Below, piece by piece: positions 1 to 8,952 of a stretch of DNA of 64,000 nt. The notes beneath the pieces are model-generated. The model searched no databases, was not told the origin of the DNA, and saw nothing but the letters and a program-made list of their open reading frames with translations. This stretch comes from Bremerella sp. JC817 (GTDB lineage Bacteria; Planctomycetota; Planctomycetia; Pirellulales; Pirellulaceae): positions 1,054,001 to 1,118,000 of the forward strand of contig NZ_JBFEFG010000280.1 in NCBI RefSeq assembly GCF_040718835.1, given 5' to 3'. A program made the position numbers and the translations under genes. Position 1 is the stretch's first letter; every line of letters starts with the position of its first letter.

Positions 1-239
1 GGCAGCACGCGCACTTCCCATGGCAAGTGATCGCTGGTGCGCGACAGGTTGCCTGGCAGAACGAGTCGTTCGTGCGGAGTGGCGTCTTCATGGCCGCCGC
101 AGAAAGGGCAACGCATGGCGGAAGGTGCCGGTATCGAGGCCTTCCATTGCTGCGGACGATCTTCACGTCCCTCGGCGACGACGACTTCAAAGCCGAGCAG
201 CGGGTCTCGGCGAAGTTGATTGTCAGAGCTACGACTCAC
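1..239 (-). CDS. galT: Galactose-1-phosphate uridylyltransferase-like protein, N-terminal fragment (window edge)
   Basis: This is the first 79 codons of a gene that runs off the left edge. The translation has the GalT N-terminal layout: RRDPLLG, then a hydrophobic strand and EGREDRP, then CPFCGGHED followed by TP. The CxxC pair fits the zinc-binding CPxC region of the GalT/HIT superfamily, whose members move UMP between glucose-1-P and galactose-1-P. I chose the GTG at 239 because it is the only reasonable start after the glgA stop. An AAGGA-like site lies about 8 nt upstream and no ATG is in frame. The gene sits 29 nt behind glgA on the same strand, so the two are probably one operon. The catalytic HPH motif is outside the window, so a related nucleotidyltransferase cannot be excluded. 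Confidence 0.7.
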   Translation of the reverse strand, partial: MSRSSDNQLRRDPLLGFEVVVAEGREDRPQQWKASIPAPSAMRCPFCGGHEDATPHERLVLPGNLSRTSDHLPWEVRVL

Positions 240-268
240 GGCGACATCCTTGTCGGCGGAGCCCGGCG

Positions 269-1750
269 TTACAGGGAACGTCGGGCTTCGATCGTCTTTT
301 GATAGAGTTCAATGTACTGCTGGGCACTACGATCCCACGACCAGTCCTGGGACATGCCGGTTTCGACAATCTGCTTCCAGGTATCAGGCTGTTCCCGATA
401 AGTGGTGATGGCTTGTTCCAGGATGTCCTGCAACGCTTCGGCAGTGTACTCGCGGAAACTGAAACCATTGGCGGTGCCTGTTTCGAGTGTGGCCGGAGTC
501 ATGTTGGTGATCGTATCGGCCAGACCGCCCGTTTCTCGAACAACCGGCACCGTGCCGTAACGCAGACTGTAGAGCTGATTCAGCCCGCATGGCTCGTACA
601 AGCTTGGCATCAGGAACATGTCGGCACCCGCTTCTACGCGGCGCGCTTTCGCTTCGCAGAACTCGACACGCACGCCGATCTTGTTCGGGTACAGGGCGTT
701 CAGTTCTTTGAGCATCGCTTCGTGATGCGGTTCGCCGGTTCCCAGGATCACCCACTGGCAATCGCAGGTCTTGGCACGATCGCGAATCACCTTGGCGACC
801 AGGTCAAAGCCTTTCTGGTCGGCCATGCGTCCCACCATGCCAATCACCGGCACGTTGGGGTTGGTCGGCAGATGGAAAGCTTCCTGAAGGGCCTTCTTGC
901 ACTGTGGCTTGTTCGTTTCCCAGTTGCTCAAGTCGTACTTGGCAATCAAGGCGTCGTCGACTGAAGGATCCCAACGGGTATAGTCGACACCGTTGACGAT
1001 CCCTTCGAGCACCTTGCGACGTTCACGCAGGGCACCTTCCAGTCCGCAACCCATCGGCTGCGATTGAATCTCTTCAGCATAGCGGGGACTGACGGTCGTG
1101 ATCGCGTCGGCGAAGACGATGCCGGTCTTCAGGAAGTTCAGATGGCCGTAGAACTCCATCTGATGCATGTTGAAGTACTTCCAGTCGAGCCCGGTCAGCA
1201 GCATGTCCCAGTGCCAGAAATTACCCTGGTAGGCCATGTTGTGAATCGTCAGGACACTGGAGATGTCTTCGTAACCACGCGTAGCGCGGTATTCAATGTT
1301 CAAGTACGCCGGGATCAAACCTGTCTGCCAGTCGTTACAGTGGATCAGGTCGATCTTCAGGTCGAGCAGACGAATCGCTTCCAGCACGCTGCGGCAGAAG
1401 AAGACGAAACGTTCGCAGTTGTCTTGGTAGTCGGTTCCCGCTTCGCGATAAAGCTCAGGGCGATCGAAGTACTCGTCGTTTTTGACAAAGTAGATCGGGA
1501 CATCTGAATTCGGCAGATGCGATCGCAATAGCTGGCCCGAGGCAACCTGACCGCCAACGGGTACGTCGAAGTAGATCGGCAACTCTTCGATGGGCAGTCC
1601 CGACTTATAGATATGTCGGAACGCGGGAAGAATGACCGTAACCTGATCGACCAACCCTTGCAGGGCGATTGGTAGCGCGCCGCCTACGTCTGCCAAACCC
1701 CCAGTCTTGGCAAACGGGAAAACCTCGCTGCTGGCAAAGAGAACGTTCAA
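269..1750 (-). CDS. glgA: Glycogen synthase (ADP-glucose type, GT5)
   Basis: This 493-residue protein is the size expected of bacterial GlgA, which adds glucose from ADP-glucose to growing alpha-1,4-glucan. The N-terminus has the KTGGLADV ADP-glucose-binding motif and the GT5 starch-synthase catalytic domain. The C-terminal GT1 Rossmann domain shows PSLYEPCGLNQ followed by TGGLADT, the E-x7-E region of the family. The start is an ATG directly before NVLFASSEVFPFAK, the usual GlgA beginning. A galT-like gene follows after 29 nt, which suggests linked handling of sugar phosphates and storage glucan. All visible catalytic motifs are intact. Confidence 0.95.
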   Translation of the reverse strand: MNVLFASSEVFPFAKTGGLADVGGALPIALQGLVDQVTVILPAFRHIYKSGLPIEELPIYFDVPVGGQVASGQLLRSHLPNSDVPIYFVKNDEYFDRPELYREAGTDYQDNCERFVFFCRSVLEAIRLLDLKIDLIHCNDWQTGLIPAYLNIEYRATRGYEDISSVLTIHNMAYQGNFWHWDMLLTGLDWKYFNMHQMEFYGHLNFLKTGIVFADAITTVSPRYAEEIQSQPMGCGLEGALRERRKVLEGIVNGVDYTRWDPSVDDALIAKYDLSNWETNKPQCKKALQEAFHLPTNPNVPVIGMVGRMADQKGFDLVAKVIRDRAKTCDCQWVILGTGEPHHEAMLKELNALYPNKIGVRVEFCEAKARRVEAGADMFLMPSLYEPCGLNQLYSLRYGTVPVVRETGGLADTITNMTPATLETGTANGFSFREYTAEALQDILEQAITTYREQPDTWKQIVETGMSQDWSWDRSAQQYIELYQKTIEARRSL

Positions 1751-2211
1751 GAGGGATTGCTCCGTGGGTGGCTATCTTCCGGTAATCAGCAAGGTTGCGT
1801 CAAATAATAACACATGAAAAGTGCAACCGGGATAGCCTTGTGAAAAAAGGAGGTTTTCGTCGAATGTGGCGATTAGGCCCTTTCGGAGGTTGGGGCGTTC
1901 GCACCGTTATAAACACGCATTGTGGGAAATTGGATCCCCCCAATGGGCCTTAAGTGTCAAATGAAAATAAATCTTAAGGGTGCCTAAATCGAGGCATTCC
2001 AGCCAGAAGGGTGGGCTAGTGGTAAGGGATCGCCCACAGGCAGGACTTGAGGTAGGAGAACGCGACTTCCGCTTTTCGCGAATCGTGCGTAATTTTATCC
2101 GTCAATTTTTTGCCGGGCAAATCAAACTGCCTGATCCGCACCGCGATGCGGCGGTTCTGGACGCCACATTGCGCTGGGTATGGCAGCAACGAAAGGGGAT
2201 CTCGCAGCCAA
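1751..2211. other. Intergenic region, no gene seen
   Basis: About 460 bases lie between the glgA start and the terminator of the next minus-strand unit. The parts nearest glgA (about 1795-1850) and 1900-1985 are AT-rich, which fits promoter DNA for glgA. Short ORFs here show no recognisable protein features. Confidence 0.5.
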
Positions 2212-2253
2212 TAAAAAAAGGGCCGCCCGGCCTTTGACAACCGGGCGACCCTT
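2212..2253 (-). terminator. Rho-independent terminator after the DUF1559-lipoprotein pair
   Basis: AGGGCCGCCCGG (2219-2230) pairs with CCGGGCGACCCTT (2241-2253). On the minus strand the stem is followed by a T-rich run, the complement of the A7 stretch at 2213-2219. It lies just past the stop of the lipoprotein gene. Confidence 0.8.
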
Positions 2254-2276
2254 CTGCTTGGAGGACGGTTATGCCG

Positions 2277-2699
2277 TTACTTGCCGCTGGTCAGCTCGAA
2301 CTTCAAGTCGTCTTGAGGTCCATCGATGGTGACCGTCAACGGAGTTGTTTGGAGAGCACCATACTGGGCGGGAACGACACTTTCGAGCTTGTCGCGTGTC
2401 GGGCTGTCAGGCGTGTCGTACAGCTTCTCTTGGCCGACGACCTTGTTGCCGATGATCACCACCTTCTTTTCGCCAGGCATGGTGAAGCCCATGAACTGGC
2501 CATCTTTGATCACCGCGCCACCGGTTGGTGCGGCTTTGTCGGTTGCCACGAACGAAAGCGAGCCACGCGGAATCGGTTGGCCGTCGATCGTGACGGTGCC
2601 TTTCACTTCGACTTCGCCTGACTTGCCGCCACTGCTGCAGCCAACGCACAGCGACAGAGCGATCAGGGGGACCAGGAACGAGTAAGAGGGAGTACGCAT
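2277..2699 (-). CDS. Small lipoprotein with carboxypeptidase-regulatory/transthyretin-like fold
   Basis: The 140-residue product begins with a short basic segment and a hydrophobic stretch ending in the lipobox LCVGC, so it should be a lipid-anchored envelope protein. The mature part has the signature of the planctomycete TTR-like family: VKGTVTIDGQPIPRGSLSFV, a later GEKKVVI strand, and a Pro-rich patch with VPAQYG before a final beta strand. No enzymatic residues are visible, so a structural or binding role is more likely. It follows a DUF1559 gene by 114 nt with a hairpin between them, and a terminator lies directly after it. AGGAAAACCTC precedes the ATG as ribosome-binding site. Confidence 0.8.
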   Translation of the reverse strand: MRTPSYSFLVPLIALSLCVGCSSGGKSGEVEVKGTVTIDGQPIPRGSLSFVATDKAAPTGGAVIKDGQFMGFTMPGEKKVVIIGNKVVGQEKLYDTPDSPTRDKLESVVPAQYGALQTTPLTVTIDGPQDDLKFELTSGK

Positions 2700-2749
2700 G
2701 AGGTTTTCCTGCGAGAGATATTCAGATCGGAATCGAAGCCAATCGCTTT

Positions 2750-2784
2750 AGGCCGCGGCATGCGTGGTTGCGATGCGGCGGCCT
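2750..2784 (-). other. Intercistronic hairpin between DUF1559 and lipoprotein genes
   Basis: AGGCCGC (2750-2756) pairs with GCGGCCT (2778-2784), and the inner GCAT (2758-2761) pairs with ATGC (2773-2776). There is no T-run on the minus strand after it, so it is more likely a processing or RNA-stability element than a full terminator. Confidence 0.55.
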
Positions 2785-2813
2785 TCGCGTGGCGTTCAGG
2801 CCAAGGGAACCAC

Positions 2814-3776
2814 TTACGGGGTTTCGAACACTTCGCCACCAAATGCGGAGAGCATCCCTTCCCACGTCGACTGATTGACCGTCTCGCCCACAAAACGGAC
2901 CGAGCCATCGCAGTTGGCCACCAGGACGCCGCCGGGGTGATTGCTGCGAGCCGCGTTGTAAGCTTCGTGCGGCTGGCTGACGGTCGAGCATGGCATCCGG
3001 CGATAGTCGTTGCTGGTGGGGTCCATGGTCGAAGCCTTGCACTGACGGCACAGGTCGGGCGTCGAAGAGTTGGGCGTCAGCAGCGACATGAAGCCAGGGC
3101 TGCCTTCGTTGTTGAGGAAGTCGCCACGGTTGTCGTCCAGACCGCCTGGCGAAGCGATCAGCAGTTCCGAGAACAGCGCCGTGTTCGAGGTACCATCGGT
3201 GACTTCGCTCATTCGCGAGACGTGTCGAATCCGGAACGGAGCACCCAACCAGGCCACCGAGTCAGACGACGTATGGTGCAAGTGGGCGTTGCCGAAGTTG
3301 CCGACGTAGTTACCCATCACACGCCAATAGGTGTCGCTCTGATCTTGCGTCGCACCCACTTTGTCGGAAGGGCAATAGTACATGTCGATCGGCACACGCA
3401 GCGTGGCCATGTTCGGACCGTCGTGGAAGTGCTGGTTCAAGTCGTATTGATCGTACAACGCACCTTGTTCGATGAAGGGCCACAACTGCACGGCCCACGT
3501 GATGCGATGGTACGAATTGCCGTTCTGCACTTTGGTTGGGTTGTTGGTACCATTCATGCCACCCAGCGGAAACCAGCCGGCGTAGGTGTCGATATGCATA
3601 TGCGTGGCCAACGCCCACTGCTTCAAATGGTTGGTGCACTGAATACGTCGCGCGGCTTCACGCGCTTGCTGGACGGCAGGCAATAGAAGGGCGATCAACA
3701 CACCGATGATGGCGATCACGACCAGCAATTCAACCAGCGTGAAACCGGCCTTCGTTCGTTGGTTCCGGAGAGACAT
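2814..3776 (-). CDS. DUF1559 pseudopilin-like protein (copy 1)
   Basis: The family combines a type IV prepilin N-terminus with a large SBP_bac_10-like extracellular domain, and is massively expanded in planctomycetes. Here the cleavage motif is [10 protein letters not shown], then the hydrophobic helix and the QQAREAARR box, then the domain ending with HPGG-x6-DGSVRFV and a C-terminal GGEVFETP. A prepilin peptidase should cut after the Gly before FTLVE. I place the start at ATG 3776, 39 nt inside the longest frame, because AGGAATCGTCT precedes it and the leader then has the usual short basic form. It is the first gene of a two-gene unit with the lipoprotein downstream. The precise function of the family is unknown. 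Confidence 0.9.
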   Translation of the reverse strand: MSLRNQRTKAGFTLVELLVVIAIIGVLIALLLPAVQQAREAARRIQCTNHLKQWALATHMHIDTYAGWFPLGGMNGTNNPTKVQNGNSYHRITWAVQLWPFIEQGALYDQYDLNQHFHDGPNMATLRVPIDMYYCPSDKVGATQDQSDTYWRVMGNYVGNFGNAHLHHTSSDSVAWLGAPFRIRHVSRMSEVTDGTSNTALFSELLIASPGGLDDNRGDFLNNEGSPGFMSLLTPNSSTPDLCRQCKASTMDPTSNDYRRMPCSTVSQPHEAYNAARSNHPGGVLVANCDGSVRFVGETVNQSTWEGMLSAFGGEVFETP

Positions 3777-4162
3777 AGACGATTCCTGGTTAAGAGTTTG
3801 CGTTGGCGTATCCACTAAAAGCCATGAATATGAGGGGTAGCCAATTCGCTAGGAGTGGACCGGCAACTCTACTGGAACCACAAAAAAATGGCAAGTTATT
3901 CAGGAATTTGTCACGTTTTGACAATCGCCGCGTGACGTATCTGCAATCAGCAGGCTTGGATGTCCTGCGGCCCGAAACGTGAAAGAGGTCGCTGGATGCC
4001 AGACGCATCCAATGCCATGGCCCGCAGTTGTCGTTTCGGCAGCGCGAAGTTAGTGTGATGCGCCGCGGGCCTGGAAACGCCCGGAATCAGCGAGGGGGCG
4101 TTTCCGAATGTTTGAGCACAAGTTGCCAGCGCAGCGAGGCGTTGTCGCTGGCTTCGCAGTCG
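3777..4162. other. Intergenic region, no gene seen
   Basis: About 390 bases separate the DUF1559 start from the ktrA stop. The part next to the DUF1559 start (about 3800-3960) is AT-rich and probably holds its promoter. No coding signal was found and no clear terminator after ktrA was recognised. Confidence 0.45.
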
Positions 4163-4828
4163 CTAGACCTGGTTGCGAAGTTGCTCGAGCGAAGACTGTT
4201 TGCCGACCACCAACAGCAGTTGATCGACCCCCAGCGAGTAGCCGCCATCAGGGAACATCTCGAGCTTGCCGGTCATCGGATCTTTCACGCCGACAACCCA
4301 CACGCCGTACTGTTGGCGCAGATTCAGCTGCATCAGCGACTTGCCTATCATGCCGTCGGGTACGGCGACTTCCATGAAGCTGTATTCCGGATCGATCGGC
4401 AGGAAGTCGATGATGTTGGGCCACGTCATGCGGTCGGCCAAGGTGGCGGCGATTTCGGCTTCGGGGAAGATGACCCGTTCGACGCCGAGGCTTTTCAGCA
4501 GCTTGCCATGATCGTGACTCACGCCTTTGACGATGATGCGTTTGGCGCCTAGTTCCTTGGCATGCAGCGTGGCGAGCAGCGACGGGCTGATGTCTTCTCC
4601 CATGCTGATGAAAACACCGTTGGCATCTTTCAGCGACAGGTGCTGCAGCGTGTCGTAATCGGTCGCGTCGGCGATGATCGCTTCGTACAGGTCGTCCTTG
4701 ATTTCTTCGACCCGTTCGCGCGAGCTGTCGACGCCGGTCACGCGGCAGCCGTTCTTATGCAACTGCTTGGCCAAGGCTCCGCCAAAGGAACCGAGTCCCA
4801 AGATGTAGAAATGTTTCACCGGAGGCAT
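4163..4828 (-). CDS. ktrA: Potassium channel/transporter regulatory subunit, RCK/TrkA-N type
   Basis: The 221-residue protein has the two RCK halves of KtrA. The N-terminal Rossmann fold carries GLGSFGGALA as nucleotide loop and an acidic residue ending strand 2 (TGVDSSRERV). From about residue 135 there is a TrkA-C domain with VPDGMIGKSL and a final hydrophobic strand. Such subunits form a cytoplasmic ring that gates the membrane pore in response to ATP/ADP or NAD. The length is that of KtrA, about half of the duplicated TrkA of enterobacteria. It follows the pore gene by 6 nt, so the two are co-transcribed and probably translated together. Confidence 0.92.
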   Translation of the reverse strand: MPPVKHFYILGLGSFGGALAKQLHKNGCRVTGVDSSRERVEEIKDDLYEAIIADATDYDTLQHLSLKDANGVFISMGEDISPSLLATLHAKELGAKRIIVKGVSHDHGKLLKSLGVERVIFPEAEIAATLADRMTWPNIIDFLPIDPEYSFMEVAVPDGMIGKSLMQLNLRQQYGVWVVGVKDPMTGKLEMFPDGGYSLGVDQLLLVVGKQSSLEQLRNQV

Positions 4829-4834
4829 ATCGGC

Positions 4835-6211
4835 CTATCCTATGAGAGGTTCTTCTTTGGGGTATTCGACCGGCACCGCTCGTTCCGATCGCGACAACGC
4901 GGCGAACACCGAAATCGGACCGATTCGGCCGAGGAACATCAGCGCGATGATAATCAGTTTACCCATGATCGAAAGCGTACCGGTCAGGCCTGTCGAAAGG
5001 CCCACGGTACCCAAGGCGGAAACGACCTCGAACGCCGCATCGAGGAACACGCCCTGGCTTTTGGGATGCGGGATCGACGATTGCTCGACCACCAGCAGCA
5101 TGGTCAGTGCCGCGATCGCCACCACCGAGAAGAGCAGGGCAGTCGCCGTGGCGGCCTGGATCACTTCGTTAGGGATCGTGCGGCGGGCGAAGTTGATGCG
5201 GGTCGAACCTTGAAAGGTCTTCCACGCGTGCAGGGCCATCACCACCACGGTCGAAACCTTGAAGCCACCACCGGTCGAGCAAGGCCCGGCCCCGATCAGC
5301 ATCAGGATCATCGAGATGAACAGCGTCGCGTTAGTCAGCGAAGCGAGGTCGATCGTGTTGAAGCCCGCAGTGCGGCAGGTCACCGAATGGAAACCGGCGA
5401 CCATCATCTTCTTCCACAGCGGCATCTGATCGAGCACGCCATCCCATTCCAGAAACAGCGTTCCGCTGAAACCCATCAGCAGGAAGAACGCCGTCCCGGT
5501 CAGCATGAATTTCGAATGGATGTGCAGGTTCTGCCACCCTCGGGTAATTCCCAGCGGAAAGTTCTTATGCAGGTCGACCATCACCGGAAAGCCGATCCCG
5601 CCGACAATGATCAAGGCCGAGATCGTCAGGTTCACCACCACGTCGCCTTGAAACTGCATCAGACTGTCGTCGTGCAGGGCGAAGCCGGCGTTGCAGAACG
5701 CCGAGATCGAATGGAACAACGCGTGCCACGCCGCGGTCAGCGGGTCGTACAGAAACAAGTTGCGGACCAGCAAGATTAGAAACCCGGTACCCTCGGTAAT
5801 GCCGGTCACCATTAACACGTGCCGCAAAATCCACTTCAGGTCGGCATCGTCGCTCGCCCCGAGGGTTTCCGTGAGGATCGCTCTCGCACGAAGGCTCGGT
5901 TTGCTGCCGAGGTTGAACATGGTGAAGGTCGTGATCGTCATGATCCCGATTCCGCCGACCTGAATCAGGCAGAGGATCACCAATTGGCCCCAAAAGCTGA
6001 AGCCATGCGGCGTCGAGCGAACCGCCAGACCGGTCACGCAACTGGCGCTGGTCGCCGTGAAGCAGGCATCCAGCAGCGAAACATTCGTCGAGCCAGAACC
6101 GCGGCAGATCGGCAGCGTCAGGAGCAGCGTTCCGAGCATGATCAGAACCAGGTACCAGGTCACCAGGTTCCGCGCCGGGTATTTGACGATCGAGCCAGTC
6201 AGTTGAGGCAT
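4835..6211 (-). CDS. ktrB: Potassium uptake pore subunit, TrkH/KtrB family
   Basis: This 458-residue integral membrane protein shows four M1-P-M2 units. Their filter segments can be read in order as SCVTGL, FCNAGF, CRTAGF and LGTVGLS, each with the conserved Gly that lines the potassium filter. The segment GAGPCSTGGGFK after the third unit matches the gating-loop region of KtrB/TrkH. It imports potassium, possibly coupled to sodium, across the inner membrane, and is gated by the KtrA-type protein encoded 6 nt downstream. The length is typical of KtrB. The ATG start leads into a short cytoplasmic N-terminus before the first helix. Confidence 0.93.
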   Translation of the reverse strand: MPQLTGSIVKYPARNLVTWYLVLIMLGTLLLTLPICRGSGSTNVSLLDACFTATSASCVTGLAVRSTPHGFSFWGQLVILCLIQVGGIGIMTITTFTMFNLGSKPSLRARAILTETLGASDDADLKWILRHVLMVTGITEGTGFLILLVRNLFLYDPLTAAWHALFHSISAFCNAGFALHDDSLMQFQGDVVVNLTISALIIVGGIGFPVMVDLHKNFPLGITRGWQNLHIHSKFMLTGTAFFLLMGFSGTLFLEWDGVLDQMPLWKKMMVAGFHSVTCRTAGFNTIDLASLTNATLFISMILMLIGAGPCSTGGGFKVSTVVVMALHAWKTFQGSTRINFARRTIPNEVIQAATATALLFSVVAIAALTMLLVVEQSSIPHPKSQGVFLDAAFEVVSALGTVGLSTGLTGTLSIMGKLIIIALMFLGRIGPISVFAALSRSERAVPVEYPKEEPLIG

Positions 6212-6305
6212 AGCGATAGTGCCGAAAGATTACCCATCATGGCGAAGCGAACCGGGGAGAGTCCTTGCTGGTTCGCGTCATGTTCCGCTGGGCGTCGATG
6301 CCTGG

Positions 6306-6959
6306 TTATCGTCCGAACGATGGGCTTTGGTTGCCGGCGACTTCGCCGCTTTGCCCTGGCAGCAGCAAGCTGAGCACCACTGGGTTGAACAGCAGAACCG
6401 TTCCGACCACGGTGCCAATCATCATATTACGGAAGAACGGGATGGCCGCGACGTAGCAGCTGGCCAGGCCCGAAAGATCTTTGGTGTATTCCGGCAGCGT
6501 GATCCACGAGGCGAAGTTGGTCACCACGAAGAAGATCAGCGCGGCCATCAGACCGGTGCCGATCGGACGGATCCAGCTCCGATCGTTTCGCAGCGTCAGG
6601 CCCAAGCCAATCGTCGCCAGCATGCACAGATAGTTGAACGGCGTGCCGACGTAGAAGGCCCAGTTGAAGTGACCGCTCACCGCCCAGATACCCAGATCGC
6701 TCGCGACCAAGGCTGCCAGCAACAAACCACCAGCAACCCAAGGATTGCGGAAGGTCGCTCCGGCGAACAAGCCAACCGCCAGAATCGGGGTCAACGACCA
6801 GGGAAAGTTCATCGTGAACCATTCGGCCTGGGTGCCCATCGCGGTCAGAACATAAGGCAGCACACGAATCGCGACACAGTATGCCAGGCACAAACCGACC
6901 ACCAACCAGATGCGGAGCGAAGTTGGTCGTTGAGCGGAAGTTGAGGTCGAATCGGGCAT
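6306..6959 (-). CDS. Multi-spanning membrane protein, DUF6580-like putative transporter
   Basis: The 217-residue protein is almost entirely hydrophobic, with about six membrane segments. The order RVLPYVL, then a short loop, FPWSLTPILAVGLFAGATF, and a later NWAFYVGTPFNYL segment resembles the DUF6580/ECF-transporter S-component-like group, which has no assigned substrate. It lies 95 nt upstream of ktrB on the same strand and could be co-transcribed with the potassium genes, or be the last gene after pgsW, although 365 nt and a palindrome separate it from pgsW. The name is by resemblance only; no active-site residues are known. Confidence 0.6.
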   Translation of the reverse strand: MPDSTSTSAQRPTSLRIWLVVGLCLAYCVAIRVLPYVLTAMGTQAEWFTMNFPWSLTPILAVGLFAGATFRNPWVAGGLLLAALVASDLGIWAVSGHFNWAFYVGTPFNYLCMLATIGLGLTLRNDRSWIRPIGTGLMAALIFFVVTNFASWITLPEYTKDLSGLASCYVAAIPFFRNMMIGTVVGTVLLFNPVVLSLLLPGQSGEVAGNQSPSFGR

Positions 6960-7324
6960 GCCACGTCTCGTTAGTCGTTACTTTTAAAGGGTTTCTATCC
7001 CCCAAGTATCGTAAGAATGGGCCTTCAACGTCAACCATTCTCCCCGTGAAGCTAGCAAACGCCCGCATCCTACGTCGATTTACCCCGCAGGAAGAGGCTT
7101 CTGCCGAGGGGATCGGGGTGGGGAATCTCGGGATGAGATCCCCTAAACCAAGCGTTTCCAACAGGTTGCCTGCGTTTGACAGTCGCTTTGTCGCAATGGA
7201 CGCGCGTTTCGTCAAATGGACAACGCGAATTGTCGAATTCAAGGAAACCACTCCGCCGTCCCTCTCCCGTTTGAGGGGAGAGGGAAGTGGTTGGCGTTTA
7301 CCAAGAAGGCAAACCCCCAGCCGG
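6960..7324. other. Intergenic region with one palindrome
   Basis: This 365-base stretch between pgsW and the DUF6580-like gene has no coding signal. It contains a REP-like inverted repeat (listed separately) close to the pgsW stop. The remainder may hold a promoter for the downstream membrane-protein gene. Confidence 0.45.
7260..7284. repeat. REP-like palindrome
   Basis: CCCTCTCCC and GGGAGAGGG form a 9-bp inverted repeat around a 7-nt loop. No T-run follows on either strand. It lies 41 nt past the pgsW stop, so it may protect the 3' end of the pgs transcript. Confidence 0.5.
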
Positions 7325-8467
7325 CTAGACCATCGGTTCTGGGGGACCGCTTGTCTTTTTCGGCGAGGCGACACGCAGCAGGCGGAAGCCGATGTCCGAC
7401 CGAATGAAGCCATACAGGCCGCCCACGATCAGCACCAACAGCACGGCTGCCAAGGCTTTGTTGTAGTCGTTGACGACGAACACCGGACCGACGCCAACCT
7501 CGGGGAAGCTGGTCGGGGGAATCGGCAGGCCATTCTCTTCGGCGATCAGGGCGGCGTTGACGATGTGAATCACCGGCACCCCTTCCTGAATGAAGCGTGG
7601 CGCGACGCCGTCGATCTGGTCGATGTTCGGCGGAGGGACCAGGTTCACGCCGGTCTTGAACGACTGCTTGCCGAGGGCACGTCCGGTCGAGACCACCCCG
7701 CCGCCAATGTTGATGTAGGCGCGGATTGGTTTCTGGCCGGCGTACTGGCGATACAGCTTCATGCGCTGATCGGTGCTTTCCTTCACGCGGGCTTCGATCA
7801 GTGGCAGCTTGTTCCGTTCGATTGCCTTGCGAACGATCTCGATGCCATTTTCAGGCAAGCCCAGACCGCGATCGTTGTCGCCACCCATCGAGGCAGCCAC
7901 GCTGCGAGTCGACAGGATCTGTTCTTCATTCAAGATCCGTTCCATGTCCAGCCACATCAGTTCCGGGATATTAGCACCCCACTGCGAACTGCTGGCCGAA
8001 GCAATCACGATCGGTTTGGCACCCACCGTTTCCAAAGCGGTCAGCATGCACAAGTTCAACGCCGGAAACGATCCGCTGATGCCGACCGCGACGACGTCCC
8101 CTTCTTGCACGCCCACTTCCTTCAGCATGTCGACAAAGATCGCCGCGAAGTTGGGGTTGGCCGAAGCCAGCTTCGATGGCAAGTCGCCCACCATGCTGGT
8201 CACCGGCGAGTTGGTCAGCCCGATCATGCCACTGCGGCCTGGGTCGAGCGACGGATCGACGTCGTAGCCCAACTCGGCGCGTGCCAGGTAAAGCGTTTCC
8301 ATCCCTTTCGAGGCAGCTTCGGTGGCGATCAGCTTTTCTTCGTAATAGCGTGTCTTGCGATCGACACGCACGTTCTCGACGATGGCCAGGCCGGCCACCG
8401 CGACCGACGCGATCAGCATCAGCGCGGTACGCGAGACGGTTTTAGGTCGCCAATAAATCTTCTTCAC
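7325..8467 (-). CDS. pgsW: Poly-gamma-glutamate system protein PgsW-like
   Basis: The 380-residue protein has an N-terminal signal anchor (about residues 13-30), a large extracytoplasmic domain and a second membrane helix near residues 338-357, then a short basic/Pro tail. The domain includes VGISGSFPALNLCMLTAL and SASSSQWGAN, and a later GGGVVSTG; I recall these from the poly-gamma-glutamate system protein family found beside CapB/CapC homologues. Its start overlaps the pgsC stop by 4 nt (ATGA), so translation is coupled. It probably works with PgsB and PgsC in synthesis, release or retention of gamma-linked glutamate polymer. The biochemical role of this subunit has not been established to my knowledge. 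Confidence 0.75.
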   Translation of the reverse strand: MKKIYWRPKTVSRTALMLIASVAVAGLAIVENVRVDRKTRYYEEKLIATEAASKGMETLYLARAELGYDVDPSLDPGRSGMIGLTNSPVTSMVGDLPSKLASANPNFAAIFVDMLKEVGVQEGDVVAVGISGSFPALNLCMLTALETVGAKPIVIASASSSQWGANIPELMWLDMERILNEEQILSTRSVAASMGGDNDRGLGLPENGIEIVRKAIERNKLPLIEARVKESTDQRMKLYRQYAGQKPIRAYINIGGGVVSTGRALGKQSFKTGVNLVPPPNIDQIDGVAPRFIQEGVPVIHIVNAALIAEENGLPIPPTSFPEVGVGPVFVVNDYNKALAAVLLVLIVGGLYGFIRSDIGFRLLRVASPKKTSGPPEPMV

Positions 8468-8952
8468 AGGTGGAGTTCCGTACCGAAGGCCAGAATGAGG
8501 ATCAAACGAATGGCGGTCGAAGCGATAAACAACGCGCTAAGGGTTTCGACCACACCCTGACGATCGAGCCAAATGGCGATCAGGCCCGGAATGATGTACC
8601 CGATGACTTGGACATGCTCGGTCGATTCGGCAGGACTGATCTGCAGTGCGTGCAGCGGGGCCAAGGCCCACACCGGCAAGGCATCGAACAGCGAGCGAAC
8701 CAGGAAGCCCACCAGAATCATCAGCACCGTGCGGCGTTTGCCATACACGATGACAATGTTCGACAGCAGGTGAATCAGGAAGAAGGTCAGCAGCGAAGCC
8801 ACGACCGTCATGCAGATATTCACCGGCTGATCTAAGAACAACGCAAAGTAGCCTGGGACCACCATGCCCCCGGCGGCCAATCCGAACACTTCGGAAAACA
8901 CGAGGCTGACGGCCAGGCCAACCCCGATTGCGACTGTGATAATCCCCGTCAT
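8464..8952 (-). CDS. pgsC: Poly-gamma-glutamate biosynthesis membrane protein PgsC/CapC
   Basis: The product has 162 residues, close to the roughly 150 of Bacillus PgsC/CapC, and consists almost only of membrane helices. The segment FGLAAGGMVVPGYFALFLDQP near residues 25-45 is the family hallmark, followed by a helix pair and a short loop with GKRRT. PgsC forms the membrane part of the PgsBC amide ligase that polymerises glutamate through its gamma carboxyl. Both ends overlap neighbours by 4 nt (pgsB stop, pgsW start), so stoichiometric translation is expected. Confidence 0.9.
   Translation of the reverse strand: MTGIITVAIGVGLAVSLVFSEVFGLAAGGMVVPGYFALFLDQPVNICMTVVASLLTFFLIHLLSNIVIVYGKRRTVLMILVGFLVRSLFDALPVWALAPLHALQISPAESTEHVQVIGYIIPGLIAIWLDRQGVVETLSALFIASTAIRLILILAFGTELHL

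Noticed and set aside
6881..8560. 559-codon plus-strand ORF opposite pgsW
   Set aside because: It is antisense to a well-recognised gene, rich in His/Gln/Arg as expected for shadows in GC-rich DNA, and has no domain.
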